Below are positions 30,039 to 42,399 of a stretch of DNA of 64,000 nt, in pieces. The stretch comes from Mycoplasma phocoenae. GTDB taxonomy: Bacteria; Bacillota_I; Bacilli_A; Mycoplasmatales; Metamycoplasmataceae. Under the pieces are notes generated by a model. That model saw only the letters and a list, made by a program, of their open reading frames with translations, had not been told where the DNA came from and did not search any database. The DNA lies in NCBI RefSeq assembly GCF_012934855.1, contig NZ_CP051481.1:558001-622000 (forward strand), given 5' to 3'. The position numbers were made by a program, and so were the translations under genes. Each line of letters starts with the position of its first letter. Within the stretch, counting starts at the first letter, position 1.

Positions 30039-33000
30039 TTATTTTTTTACAAGAACTTCTAACAACTCAATTATTCTTAAATTATTATTTGTGATTATCG
30101 AGTCTTCATCACCCGAAAGGTTAGATGTTTCCACATCAAACGAAAGATTTAATTTACTAGCTCAAAGTTTATACAAAGGATTGTCTATTTTAGGAGGATC
30201 TCATTCCCCATCCATTTCCTCGTCAAAATCTTCTGGTTTTTTTTCATCAGGGTCAGGAATTTTTTTCGGTGGTTCTGGGGTATTCATAATGTCATCGTAA
30301 TACTTGTTAATGAAATTATTATATTCATCTTTATTTTCATCCGTTATTGTAATGGTTTGCTTATTTTCTAATGTAATTACGTCACCTGTTTTAAATATTT
30401 TCTTTTGGATTGTTATCAATCCATCATCAGTAAAATCAGTTACTATAAATTTTTCAAGTGGTAGTTCTTCTTTAATACTTGTTGGTTCTGACGGTTTTCA
30501 TTTTATATTGTCTATATTTTTAATCTTATATATTTTTCTGCCTTTTTCCATTGTGATTTGTTTTTTTATTATATTGTTCTCAATATCATTTCCCGGTTGT
30601 TTTTCTGAAATTTTAGAAACTGGAGGAATTTCAGACTTAACTTTAACCTTTTTAGGTAATTTATTTGGCTCTTTCACAATGATAAAAACATGTTCATTAC
30701 CAACGCCAAAAGTATTAATATCAAATTTAAATGTAGTACCATTTGGAAAATTATTCGCATTAACAATATATTGTTCGGCGTTTAAATGTTTAATTGGTGT
30801 ACTCATTGATAATGCGACAACTTGTTCTGTTGCTATGGGAATAAGATCTATGATTTTATCAGCGGTAATTACAAATTTCTTCGCTAAACTTGGAGTTACA
30901 GTAACTTCTCCGGTTGATTTATTAACAGTAATTTGATCATCTGAAAGATTTAAAGAAGTATTTGCGTTTTTAATAAATTCTTTAATTTTAGCTATTTCAG
31001 AATCTTGAATATCACTTGAATTTGCTACTGGTGTTAATTCTGGAAGAACATAAGTTACTTTATCGGTGGTAATTACAAATTTCTTCGCTAAACTTGGAGT
31101 TACAGTAACTTCTCCAGTTGATTTATTAACAGCAATTTGAACATCTGGATGATTTAAAGAAGCATTGGCATTTTTAATAGATTCTATAATTTTAGCTTCT
31201 TCAGAATCTTGAATGTCAGTTGAATTTGCTACTGGTGTTAATTCTGGAAGAACATATGTTGCTTTTTCAACTGGAATTGTAAATTGTTTTCCATTTGCTG
31301 CGTTAACAGTAACAACACCTTTAGCTTTATCAACTTTAATGTCATCTAATTCAATAGTTGGGTTGGCTTTGTTAATAGCTGTTTGAATAGCTTTTACTTC
31401 TTCAGCAGTTAAATCAGCAGCATTAGCAACTGGTGTTACAGTTGGTAAACTAGCAACTACTTTTTCAGCAGGAATTGTAAATTTCTTACCTGCACTTGGA
31501 GTTACAGTAACTTCTCCAGTTGATTTATTAACAGCAATTTGAACATCTGGATGATTTAAAGAAGCATTGGCATTTTTAATAGATTCTATAATTTTAGCTT
31601 CTTCAGAATCTTGAATGTCAGTTAAATTTGCTACTGGTGTTAATTCTGGAAGAACATATGTTGCTTTTTCAACTGGAATTGTAAATTGTTTTCCATTTGC
31701 TGCGTTAACAGTAACAACACCTTCAGCTTTATCAACTTTAATGTCATCTAATTCAATAGTTGGGTTGGCTTTGTTAATAGCTGTTTGAATAGCTTTTACT
31801 TCTTCAGCAGTTAAATCAGCAGCATTAGCAACTGGTGTTACAGTTGGTAAACTAGCAACTACTTTTTCAACTGGAATTGTAAATTGTTTTCCATTTGCTG
31901 TGTTAACAATAACAACACCTTCAGCATTATCAACTTTAATGTCATCTAATTCAATAGTTGGGTTGGCTTTGTTAATAGCTGTTTGAATAGCTTTTACTTC
32001 TTCAGCAGTTAAATCAGCAGCATTAGCAACTGGTGTTACAGTTGGTAAACTAGCAACTACTTTTTCAGCAGGAATTGTAAATTTCTTACCTGCACTTGGA
32101 GTTACAGTAACTTCTCCAGTTGATTTATTAACAGCAATTTGAACATCTGGATGATTTAAAGAAGCATTGGCATTTTTAATAGATTCTATAATTTTAGCTT
32201 CTTCAGAATCTTGAATGTCAGTTAAATTTGCTACTGGTATTAATTCTGGAAGAACATATGTTGCTTTTTCAACTGGAATTGTAAATTGTTTTCCATTTGC
32301 TGCGTTAACAGTAACAACACCTTCAGCTTTATCAACTTTAATGTCATCTAATTCAATAGTTGGGTTGGCTTTGTTAATAGCTGTTTGAATAGCTTTTACT
32401 TCTTCAGCAGTTAAATCAGCAGCATTAGCAACTGGTGTTACAGTTGGTAAACTAGCAACCACTTTATCAACTGGAATTGTAAATTTCTTACCTGCACTTG
32501 GAGTTACAGTAACTTCTCCAGTTGATTTATTAACAGCAATTTGAACATCTGGATGATTTAAAGAAGCATTGGCATTTTTAATAGATTCTATAATTTTAGC
32601 TTCTTCAGAATCTTGAATGTCAGTTAAATTTGCTACTGGTATTAATTCTGGAAGAACATATGTTGCTTTTTCAACTGGAATTGTAAATTGTTTTCCATTT
32701 GCTGCGTTAACAGTAACAACACCTTCAGCTTTATCAACTTTAATGTCATCTAATTCAATAGTTGGGTTGGCTTTGTTAATAGCTGTTTGAATAGCTTTTA
32801 CTTCTTCAGCAGTTAAATCAGCAGCATTAGCAACTGGTGTTACAGTTGGTAAACTAGCAACTACTTTTTCAGCAGGAATTGTAAATTTCTTACCTGCACT
32901 TGGAGTTACAGTAACTTCTCCAGTTGATTTATTAACAGCAATTTGAACATCTGGATGATTTAAAGAAGCATTGGCATTTTTAATAGATTCTATAATTTTA

Positions 33001-35609
33001 GCTTCTTCAGAATCTTGAATGTCAGTTAAATTTGCTACTGGTATTAATTCTGGAAGAACATATGTTGCTTTTTCAACTGGAATTGTAAATTGTTTTCCAT
33101 TTGCTGCGTTAACAGTAACAACACCTTTAGCTTTATCAACTTTAATGTCATCTAATTCAATAGTTGGGTTGGCTTTGTTAATAGCTGTTTGAATAGCTTT
33201 TACTTCTTCAGCAGTTAAATCAGCAGCATTAGCAACTGGTGTTACAGTTGGTAAACTAGCAACTACTTTTTCAGCAGGAATTGTAAATTTCTTACCTGCA
33301 CTTGGAGTTACAGTAACTTCTCCAGTTGATTTATTAACAATAATTTGATCATCTGAAAGATTTAAAGAAGCATTGGCATTTTTAATAGATTCTTTCATTT
33401 TAGCTTCTTCAGAATCTTGAATGTCAGTTGAATTTGCTACTGGTGTTAATTCTGGAAGAACATATGTCGCTTTATCAGTAGTAATTACAAATTTCTTACC
33501 TGCACTTGGAGTTACAGTAACTTCTCCAGTTGATTTATTAACAATAATTTGATCATCTGAAAGATTTAAAGAAGCATTGGCATTTTTAATAGATTCTTTA
33601 ATTTTAGCTACTTCAGAATCTTGAATGTCAGTTGAATTTGATACTGGTGTTAATTCTGGAAGAACATATGTTGCTTTATCAGTAGTAATTACAAATTCCT
33701 TACCTGCACTTGGAGTTACAGTAACTTCTCCAGTTGATTTATTAACAATAATTTGATCATCTGAAAGATTTAAAGAAGCATTGGCATTTTTAATAGATTC
33801 TTTAATTTTAGCTACTTCAGAATCTTGAATGTCAGTTGAATTTGCTACTGGTGTTAATTCTAGAAGAACATATGTTGCTTTATCAGTAGTAATTACAAAT
33901 TTCTTACCTGCACTTGGAGTTACAGTAACTTCTCCAGTTGATTTATTAACAATAATTTGATCATCTGAAAGATTTAAAGAAGCATTGGCATTTTTAATAG
34001 ATTCTTTAATTTTAGCTTCTTCAGAATCTTGAATGTCAGTTGAATTTGCTACTGGTGTTAATTCTGGAAGAACGTATGTTGCTTTATCAACTGGAATTGT
34101 AAATTGTTTTCCATTTGCTGCGTTAACAGTAACAACACCTTCAGCTTTATCAACTTTAATGTCATCTAATTCAATAGTTGGGTTGGCTTTGTTAATAGCT
34201 GTTTGAATAGCTTTTACTTCTTCAGCAGTTAAATCAGCAGCATTAGCAACTGGTGTTACAGTTGGTAAACTAGCAACTACTTTTTCAGCAGGAATTGTAA
34301 ATTTCTTACCTGCACTTGGAGTTACAGTAACTTCTCCAGTTGATTTATTAACAGCAATTTGAACATCTGGATGATTTAAAGAAACATTGGCATTTTTAAT
34401 AGATTCTATAATTTTAGCTTCTTCAGAATCTTGAATGTCAGTTAAATTTGCTACTGGTATTAATTCTGGAAGAACATATGTTGCTTTTTCAACTGGAATT
34501 GTAAATTGTTTTCCATTTGCTGCGTTAACAGTAACAACACCTTTAGCTTTATCAACTTTAATGTCATCTAATTCAATAGTTGGGTTGGCTTTGTTAATAG
34601 CTGTTTGAATAGCTTTTACTTCTTCAGCAGTTAAATCAGCAGCATTAGCAACTGGTGTTACAGTTGGTAAACTAGCAACTACTTTTTCAGCAGGAATTGT
34701 AAATTTCTTACCTGTACTTGGAGTTACAGTAACTTCTCCAATTGATTTATTAACAGCAATTTGAACATCTGGATGATTTAAAGAAGCATTGGCATTTTTA
34801 ATAGATTCTATAATTTTAGCTTCTTCAGAATCTTGAATGTCAGTTAGATTTGCTACTGGTGTTAATTCTGGAAGAACATATGTTGCTTTTTCAACTGGAA
34901 TTGTAAATTGTTTTCCATTTGCTGCGTTAACAGTAACAACACCTTCAGCTTTATCAACTTTAATGTCATCTAATTCAATAGTTGGGTTGGCTTTGTTAAT
35001 AGCTGTTTGAATAGCTTTTACTTCTTCAGCAGTTAAATCAGTAGCATTAGCAACTGGTGTTACAGTTGGTAAACTAGCAACCACTTTTTCAACTGGAATT
35101 GTAAATTGTTTTCCATTTGCTGCGTTAACAGTAACAACACCTTCAGCTTTATCAACTTTAATGTCATCTAATTCAATAGTTGGGTTGGCTTTGTTAATAG
35201 CTGTTTGAATAGCTTTTACTTCTTCAGCAGTTAAATCAGCAGCATTAGCAACTACAACGGGCGCAGGGTTTTTAAAAGTTAATTTTCGTTTTTGAACTAC
35301 AGTTTTATCTGCTGGAATAACTGTTTGTAAATAATCTGGATGTTTAATAGTAACAGTTCCATCATTAGCAACATCAATTTCTTTATTGGTTAAATTAAAT
35401 CTTTGATTTGCTTTTTTAACTTTTTGTTTGATTTCGTTTTTTTCTTTATCTGAGATATTATTTATATCATCAACCTCAGTTGATATAATTTCTGTATTAA
35501 TGTTTTCTTGATGTTTATCAGTTAAATTTGAAATCATTAAAGCATTCGCAGCTAATGTAGCGGATAAAGTTGTTGATGTTATTAATTTTATTAAAGTTTT
35601 CTTTTTCAT
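30039..35609 (-). CDS. Giant exported repeat protein (repeat gene 2, chimeric)
   Basis: 1856 aa. N-terminal 117 residues are identical to repeat gene 1 except one I-to-T change; the same signal peptide and ribosome site are present. Residues 118-1585 are 22 modules (10 A, 12 B). The C-terminal about 270 residues (DLIPIATEQVVALSMSTPIK, GTTFKFDINTFGVGNEHVFI, GDVITLENKQTITITDENK, LNLSFDVETSNLSGDEDS) match repeat gene 3, not gene 1. Two TGA(Trp) codons (30498-30500, 30201-30203) carry the frame to 30039. No lipobox and no C-terminal anchor are visible, so attachment to the cell would be through the uncleaved N-terminal helix, or the protein is released. The last B module (TPVANSSDIQDSEIAKIKEF) is unique. 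Confidence 0.85.
30855..35258 (-). repeat. Tandem module array of repeat gene 2 (22 modules)
   Basis: Protein order: A A B A B A B B B B A B A B A B A A B A B B. Lengths (one 58-residue A, nine 66-residue A, twelve 68-residue B) sum exactly to 1468 codons, the array length. The first five or six modules follow the order of gene 1 with almost no differences. Confidence 0.93.
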
Positions 35610-37098
35610 TTGACTTCCTTTTTGTTTAAAAAACATTATTATTATACTAAATAATCTATTAATGAGCATAAAACCAGTAAATAAAACCTTCACAATTCAC
35701 AAATCAACCTTAAAAAGATATTTAAAATAAAAAAATAAATTTTTTAAAAAAGTTTTATATATTCAAGCGTATTAAGTTGCATTATTTTATGATTTAAATT
35801 ATTGTTTTTGTTTAATCGTAATTTCATATAAATCAGTAATTAGTGTATTCAAAGATTGAAGTTTATCAAGGCTTAAATGAATTTTGGAGCGCTTCCAATA
35901 TTTACATTAATGAGCATCATAAAATTCAAATAATTATCGTAAAAACAACTAACATATATTTTTGAAGTTGTTTTTATTTTTATTCAATTTAATATGGTTA
36001 TAAGATGTTGTTTATTAAACAATTTTATTTAAAATTTGCATAAAAAACTCTCAATCATCATAAGGTTTATGGAAAAATTTATTATTAGGCTGTGGAAATT
36101 AGTATATTTTTCTTTTATCAAATTTATTGCAATAAAGGTTTATCGTATCAAATGAAACCTCAGTAAATAATATCACTAATTTAACGTATGTGGAACAGGG
36201 GCACCAGAATTGGCGGCGGGGTGATTCCCATTAATTCTATTCTCTCGAGCTTAAGTGAGTATTGATATACTTTTACATATCCACACACGTTGCACTACCG
36301 GTTATACCCATAAGCTGTGAAACAACTTATTAATTTACCAAAATTATACTTTGCATTTTCAATCAAAGCATTATGGATAATTTTCATAAATATAATTGCT
36401 TCAGTTTCATTTTCTACTAATTTTAAAATATATTAATTTTATCTTTAAAGTCGTCATCATCAAATAATTTATTCTTATATATAATTGATTAATAAATAAT
36501 TGGATCATTGCGACCATCCACATCTCAGTATCATTCAATATCTGAGAAAGTCAATAATATTCTGTGAAATCAGTAATACAGTAATAAATCTTTTATGTGC
36601 TTCATCAATAATATTTTTATTTCAAAATGATTTTCAAAACCTTCAAATAGAATTTCGGGCATTTGCTTGCAAAATTCCAGGTGTTTAAGAAGAAATGCAA
36701 ATATGCCATATAATCTAATTTATCTGATTAAATATATCAATCGAAATACTTTTTCTTGTCGCGAGGTAATTTTTTTTAATATTTCGAATATTATAATTCA
36801 AACTATGTGTTTTGGGCGCAAATATAACTTTTTTCTCAACTCCTGAAGAGATTGTTTTTTAACAAAGAAACAATTTCATTCATGTTTTTTGCAGCTTATT
36901 ATTAAATCGCTGCGAAAAATATTCACTGAACCCCTACTTATGAATTTTATGTATCATTATTTTTAATTTGATTATTACTATCTTTATTTTTTAATGATTT
37001 TACATTTTTTTTATCTTATAAACTTTATTTATCTTATAAATGTTGAAAATGAATAAATTTAAATAGTATTAATTTATCTAATTTATAACAAAATAATT
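35610..37098. other. 1.49-kb divergent spacer, second copy
   Basis: Same as 23056-24544 shifted by 12554 bases; I noticed G/A (AGGTG to GGGTG near 36219) and C/T (near 36935) changes only. Carries the repeat gene 2 promoter region; no gene assigned. Confidence 0.6.
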
Positions 37099-40000
37099 AT
37101 GAAAAAATGGATTTTTTGTTATAAATTAGTTATGAAAATAAAAAAAATGAAATTAATTCTGTACCTTCTTTTATTATTTGTGTTTTCACTTTTAATTATC
37201 GGCACATATTTCGGCACTAATTCAACATTAGATGCTAAAGCAAAAATCACAAATAATACAAACAAAAACAACAAAAATCAAGACGATACAAATAATTTAA
37301 ATACTATTGATACAACAAACAAAGAAGCAGAAGAAAAAGATGAATTACCTAACAATATTGTTCTACCAGCAGATAGTATTAATTCGAATATTAATAAACA
37401 AATAAACTATAATTATTTGGAAAGATTCGACTCTAAAGAATATTATGATTTATTTAACGTGCACAATACAAGTAATATATCTAATTCGTTTAACTTTGAA
37501 TCATTAAAAACAAAAAATGAATGATCTCAATACTTTTCAAGAATTAACAAAAATACCGAATACAAAAACGATTCATGAAATCACATAACTGATGTTAATT
37601 TAATTGATGTAAAGAGAAAAGATAGTAATTTCTTTATTATTTTTTCAACACTCGAAAAAAATAATGAATACACATTAAGATATAAATACAATAACAGTCA
37701 ATTTCTTTTGAATACCTCAAATGTAGACGGTAAAATAGGATTTTTAATTCCGAACGAACATAAAAATGTATTGCTTATTAATATATTAAAAAATAATAGT
37801 ATTATCAAAACATTTAATGATAATGCTTTTGTACATTTTTATGATAACGGCGATGACGATTTAAAAGCTTGAGAATATGATTTATCAGGTAATAAAATAA
37901 GTGAAATTAATATTGATCAAAATAATAATTTAAATGGTAAATTAACGTTAGTGTGACCGGGCAGGGTGGGTAAAAGTTGAAATTTAAATGATTTATATGG
38001 AGTTTTTATTGTAAAAAATAAAACTAAAATTCAAAAAATATTCTATAGTGATCAATCTATTGATAGTGGAGAATTTGAGTATAGAATGAATTTTGTTGGC
38101 GAAAAAATTGATGGTAAATTAATTGATGTTGTATATAATTCTGACAAAACAAAATCAAAAATAAAATTAAAAAGCTTAAGAGAAGATCAAATTATTTCTA
38201 AATTGATCAATCAAATCAATAACGCAACTGATATAAAAAATAACTTTTTATCAATAGAAGAAGATAACGATAAAATAGTGATAAATTTCGCGAATAATAT
38301 TGAAAATAAAAGAATAAAATTCTTACTAAAATCATTAAATTATCAGTATAAATATTCAAAATTATTTGATACTAAATTTGAAAATGGGATAGAAATAATA
38401 AATAATCAATTATTTTTTCTTAAGAAGATTTTACCCATAGAACTAGATGAATTTATAATAACAAATTTATCAATTGATGATGAAGAATCAAATTTAACTT
38501 ATTTAGATAAATTTGTTTTAAAAATTAATCAGGTAAACATGTTAAATTTAACAAAATTTATCATTTCTAAAAATGAGGATGGTAGATTATTTGCAGCAAT
38601 AAATATAAATGATGATTTTAATATTTTGAAAAATAAACTAATAAAAGTTAATTTTAGTGTTGATATGAATAAAAATTTCCCTGATACATCAAATAAAAAT
38701 TTTAAGGAATTTAGCACAAAATCTATTTACATACCTTGAAATAAATTACATAAATTTGAATTAAATAATTTATTGGATGGATTAAAGTATACATTATCTT
38801 CAATTGAAGTATTAGACATAAATACCCTTCACAAAAAAAATATTATTATAAAAATTAATGATAATTTTAAGAAATCATTCATACAACAAAGAAATTATGA
38901 AAAAATAAAATTAAACAACTTTTTTAATGATCAAAACATTGTTCCTACTGATAAAATGGTTGAAAATTGACTCAACAATAAGGAAATCGAAAATTTAGAA
39001 CAAAATCGAACTAATACCAAAAATTTGCTAGATTTGTATCTAGAGGTTATTTCAAGAGAGACGAAAAAATGAATGAATGGTATTTCGCTACCTAAACCAA
39101 GAGAATATAAATTTTTAAATGGCGAAAAAATGCATGTTATTCAACCTAGAAGAAATATAATGAAATCTTTTGTACATATTGAAGAAAATTCTTCAGCATA
39201 TTATGACATTGATATGAATATGTTTAAAAATTATAAAAATCATTTAGATGATTCAATAATTTATATATCATTACACCTTGATCATTATTTCATGAGAATT
39301 GCTGATTATTATCCATATATGAATCAAACTTCTACTGTTGGGATTGCTATACCAATTAAAGAATTGTTTGAAAATAAAAAAATAGAAAATTTAGATTTTA
39401 AATTTTCATACTTTAATAATAATGTATATTTGAATGAGAAATTAAAAAATCAAATAGCTAGTGATTTCAATTTCACCGCAAGCTTAAACAATGACATTAT
39501 CAAGTTCGTAATTAAATCAAGAGGTCAAAGTAAAATATTTAATTTTGTAAAAGATCATTTGTTATCAAATAATCAAAGTATTTATATAAATGATTTTGTA
39601 TTTAATTATGTGTACAATGGTAAAAATGATATTGAATTTATTGATAACGACGATCCTAATTTTATTAGCTTGAATAATACAAATAACGAACCGAATTCTA
39701 TTTTTTTAAAAGGAGATATAAATCAATTAACTAGTAGATATGACAAATATAACAATTTCATAAATCCTAAAAATCAGAAAAATTCAATTAGAATCACAAG
39801 CGAAAAAGAAACAAATTATAAAAATTATGCTGAAATAAAAAATCGAGCATTTTGAATAAAGGGTCACGGCGGTACATATAATGTATTCGCAAAAGTTAAA
39901 CCAAATGATGATAATGACTATAGATTTTATATTTTTACAAATGTGCACGTTATTGATGAAATTGACAAAAATGACATATCAATTGAAAATGGTTATTACA

Positions 40001-40980
40001 CGATAAAACATAATTCTTTTGAAAAAATATATTTTCCCATATTACCGAGCGATGAAAAATACAAAAATGATAAAACATATCCTATTTATTCGGATTTACA
40101 GCACAATAATGATTTAGTACCTATTCTCAATAAAAAAGCTTTTAACAATTTAACGGACAATGATTTCAAGTTTCAAATGATTAGAAATTGAAACACAATT
40201 CACACTATAGCAAGCAGGAAAGAAGATAAATATAAAAATTTAAATCCTTATTTATTTAAACAATACGATAATTTAGGAAACCCAAGAATAAATGAAAAAA
40301 TTGGAAAAAATTTCAATTTCGATGTTTCAATTTTAATATGAGATTTAAAATTTATATTTGAAAATTTTGAACATCAGTACAAAGAAAATAAACAAGTATA
40401 TGAATATAACAATCAGATTATTGATGGAAATAACAAAAAGGCAATCGATATTATGCTAGATTGAAAAAAAATAAAACCGTTGAAATTGTCAAAATACAAT
40501 AAATATATTAGAAAATACTCGAATTTAAATTATTTTTTAAATACCTTCCCAAATGCTGCTTCATGAAATGAAGATAGTCCAACTGATGATAAAAGCAGAT
40601 ATAGATCATATTTAATTGGTAATCCAATTAGTGTCGGAACTAAAGAACCATTTCAATTTTCCGGTATTACTTCAATAGGTGTGAGTTTCACAGCTATAGA
40701 GATTGATACTGGTCAGGGTTCGAGTGGTTCTGCTGTATATGACTATGAAAGTAATTTAGCAGGTATAATAACATCTGGATATTTATCACCTCAAAAAAAC
40801 AATACCATAACTAAAAAGGATAGAATTGAACATGGTTCAGATTTTATGCTGTTTGACACAGAATCAAATTCATTTATTGGTCAAAAAGATAATTATTCTG
40901 ACACATCAAGCTTTAATCAAATAGTGAGACGGTTATCTTGATTGTATCCAAACGAATATCATGAATTTATGGAGAATTAA
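37099..40980 (+). CDS. MIP-like (DUF31) serine protease, copy 2
   Basis: 1293 aa, the same protein as the copy at 24545 apart from one substitution that I found (an Asp after YIPW becomes Asn, GAT to AAT near 38741) and one silent change near 39462. Triad context FTNVHVID, NFDVSILIWDL and GQGSSGSAV is intact. Such near-identity over 3.9 kb, including the flanking non-coding DNA, shows either a recent duplication or ongoing homogenisation. It again lies divergent to a repeat gene upstream and is followed by the same terminator and mosaic pseudogene. Confidence 0.85.
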
Positions 40981-41178
40981 TTTTAAAACTTTTAGATTTT
41001 CACTTCGATTTATATTTATTCAAAGCATAATTTATACTGAATGTTTACTTGTTTTATTCAAATTCGTCCTAAATGTATATTACGCAATATAAAAGGATAT
41101 TTTTGAATTATTGTTTTTTTTACAAAAAGACACTTAATATAAAAAGTGTCTTTTTGTAATTATTTATTCTAATTAAAG
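40981..41178 (+). terminator. Spacer with terminator of protease copy 2
   Basis: Hairpin ACAAAAAGACACTT / AAGTGTCTTTTTGT at 41122-41157, identical to the first copy. Confidence 0.75.
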
Positions 41179-42177
41179 TAATTTTTATTGGTGTTTTTTT
41201 AACAAGAACTTCTAAAAATCAATGAAACTTAACTTTCTATTTGTAATTACAGTATTTTCATCGCCAAAATCTTACGATGTTTCAGATCAAAAATAGTTGC
41301 AACAAATAACCAGGTGGAGCATACTCGGGATTTAATATTTTAGGCGCTTCATATTTGCCATCAATTTCCTCATCTCATTCTTCAATTATTTTGACATATA
41401 GGTTTGGATATATTCTGGTTTTTCCGGAATATTAATATTGTTTCTTGACTAATACCCTTTATTATTCCTAGAATATTAGTTTTTTAAAGTGTTATCAATT
41501 CATCCTTATTTAATGCATGTATTTTTATACCAAATAAATCTCTAAAGTTATTTAATTGTTTGTTTTTGGTTTTTTTGCAAAGTTATATTTAAAAAGTTCA
41601 CACATTACCGCATCTGTATTTAATAAATTCGCTAAATCATGAAGAATTGAACGAATATATGTTCCTTTAGAAACATATGAAAAAAAATTCAATAATGCCA
41701 TTGTTTTTATCATATTTAATCAAATCAAAAGCATAAATCTTTATTGAATTAGCCTTTAGCTCGATAGTTTTATTTTGCCTCGCTAATTCGTAAACTCTTT
41801 TACCGTTTATTTTTTGCACTAAAAACTGGTGGAACTTGCATAGTTTGGTTTTTAAGTATATTAATTGGTCTCTCAACTTCTTCTTTTTCAATGTTGAATC
41901 TAGGCAAAATACTTATGAGATCAATGTCAATATCATACGAATTACTATGTTTGAAAAGTTGCATTTTGTTCATCTTGTGTTAAATTGTTTGCATTATAAC
42001 TTTTGTAATCGCTGGATCATTAAAATTAAAAATTTGTTTTTGAACAATGGTTTTGTTTTGCGGAGTAGTTGTTTTTCATTTATTTTTCATTACAGTTACA
42101 GTTACATCATTAGCAACAGAAATTTCTTAATCGGTTAAATTAAAACCTTTATTTGCATCTTTATTTTTTTTATTTAG
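41179..42177 (-). pseudogene. Mosaic pseudogene, second copy (further decayed)
   Basis: Same plan as 28625-29808: C-terminal remnant, truB fragment (41435-41991), N-terminal remnant. Up to about 42045 it is almost identical to copy 1; beyond that the repeat-family N-terminus is diverged and has lost most of the signal-peptide and linker region by an internal deletion, leaving a short KDANKGFNLTD-like piece joined to the ribosome-site region. Confidence 0.7.
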
Positions 42178-42352
42178 ACTCTTTTTTTTAATCCGAATAT
42201 ACGCTTTTAATTATTGTTATTATTCGCAATATTAAGCATGTATAATTTTATAATATTTTAAAAAAGTACCTCGTGCTACTTAAAGTAAGTTTTTTACACT
42301 TTTTTTAATATTTTGAGGATAAAGTATAATTATTCAATTGGGTTTTTTAGGC

Positions 42353-42386
42353 AAAAAGACACTTTTATATTAAGTGTCTTTTTTTA
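42353..42386 (-). terminator. Terminator of repeat gene 3
   Basis: AAAAAGACACTT / AAGTGTCTTTTT stem, as after repeat gene 2. Confidence 0.78.
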
Positions 42387-42399
42387 TTTATAGTGATTT

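Noticed and set aside
30304-30936. A 210-residue plus-strand open frame, repeated at 42674-43306
   Set aside because: It is the antisense of the conserved C-terminus of repeat genes 2 and 3; no ribosome site; coding character is on the minus strand.
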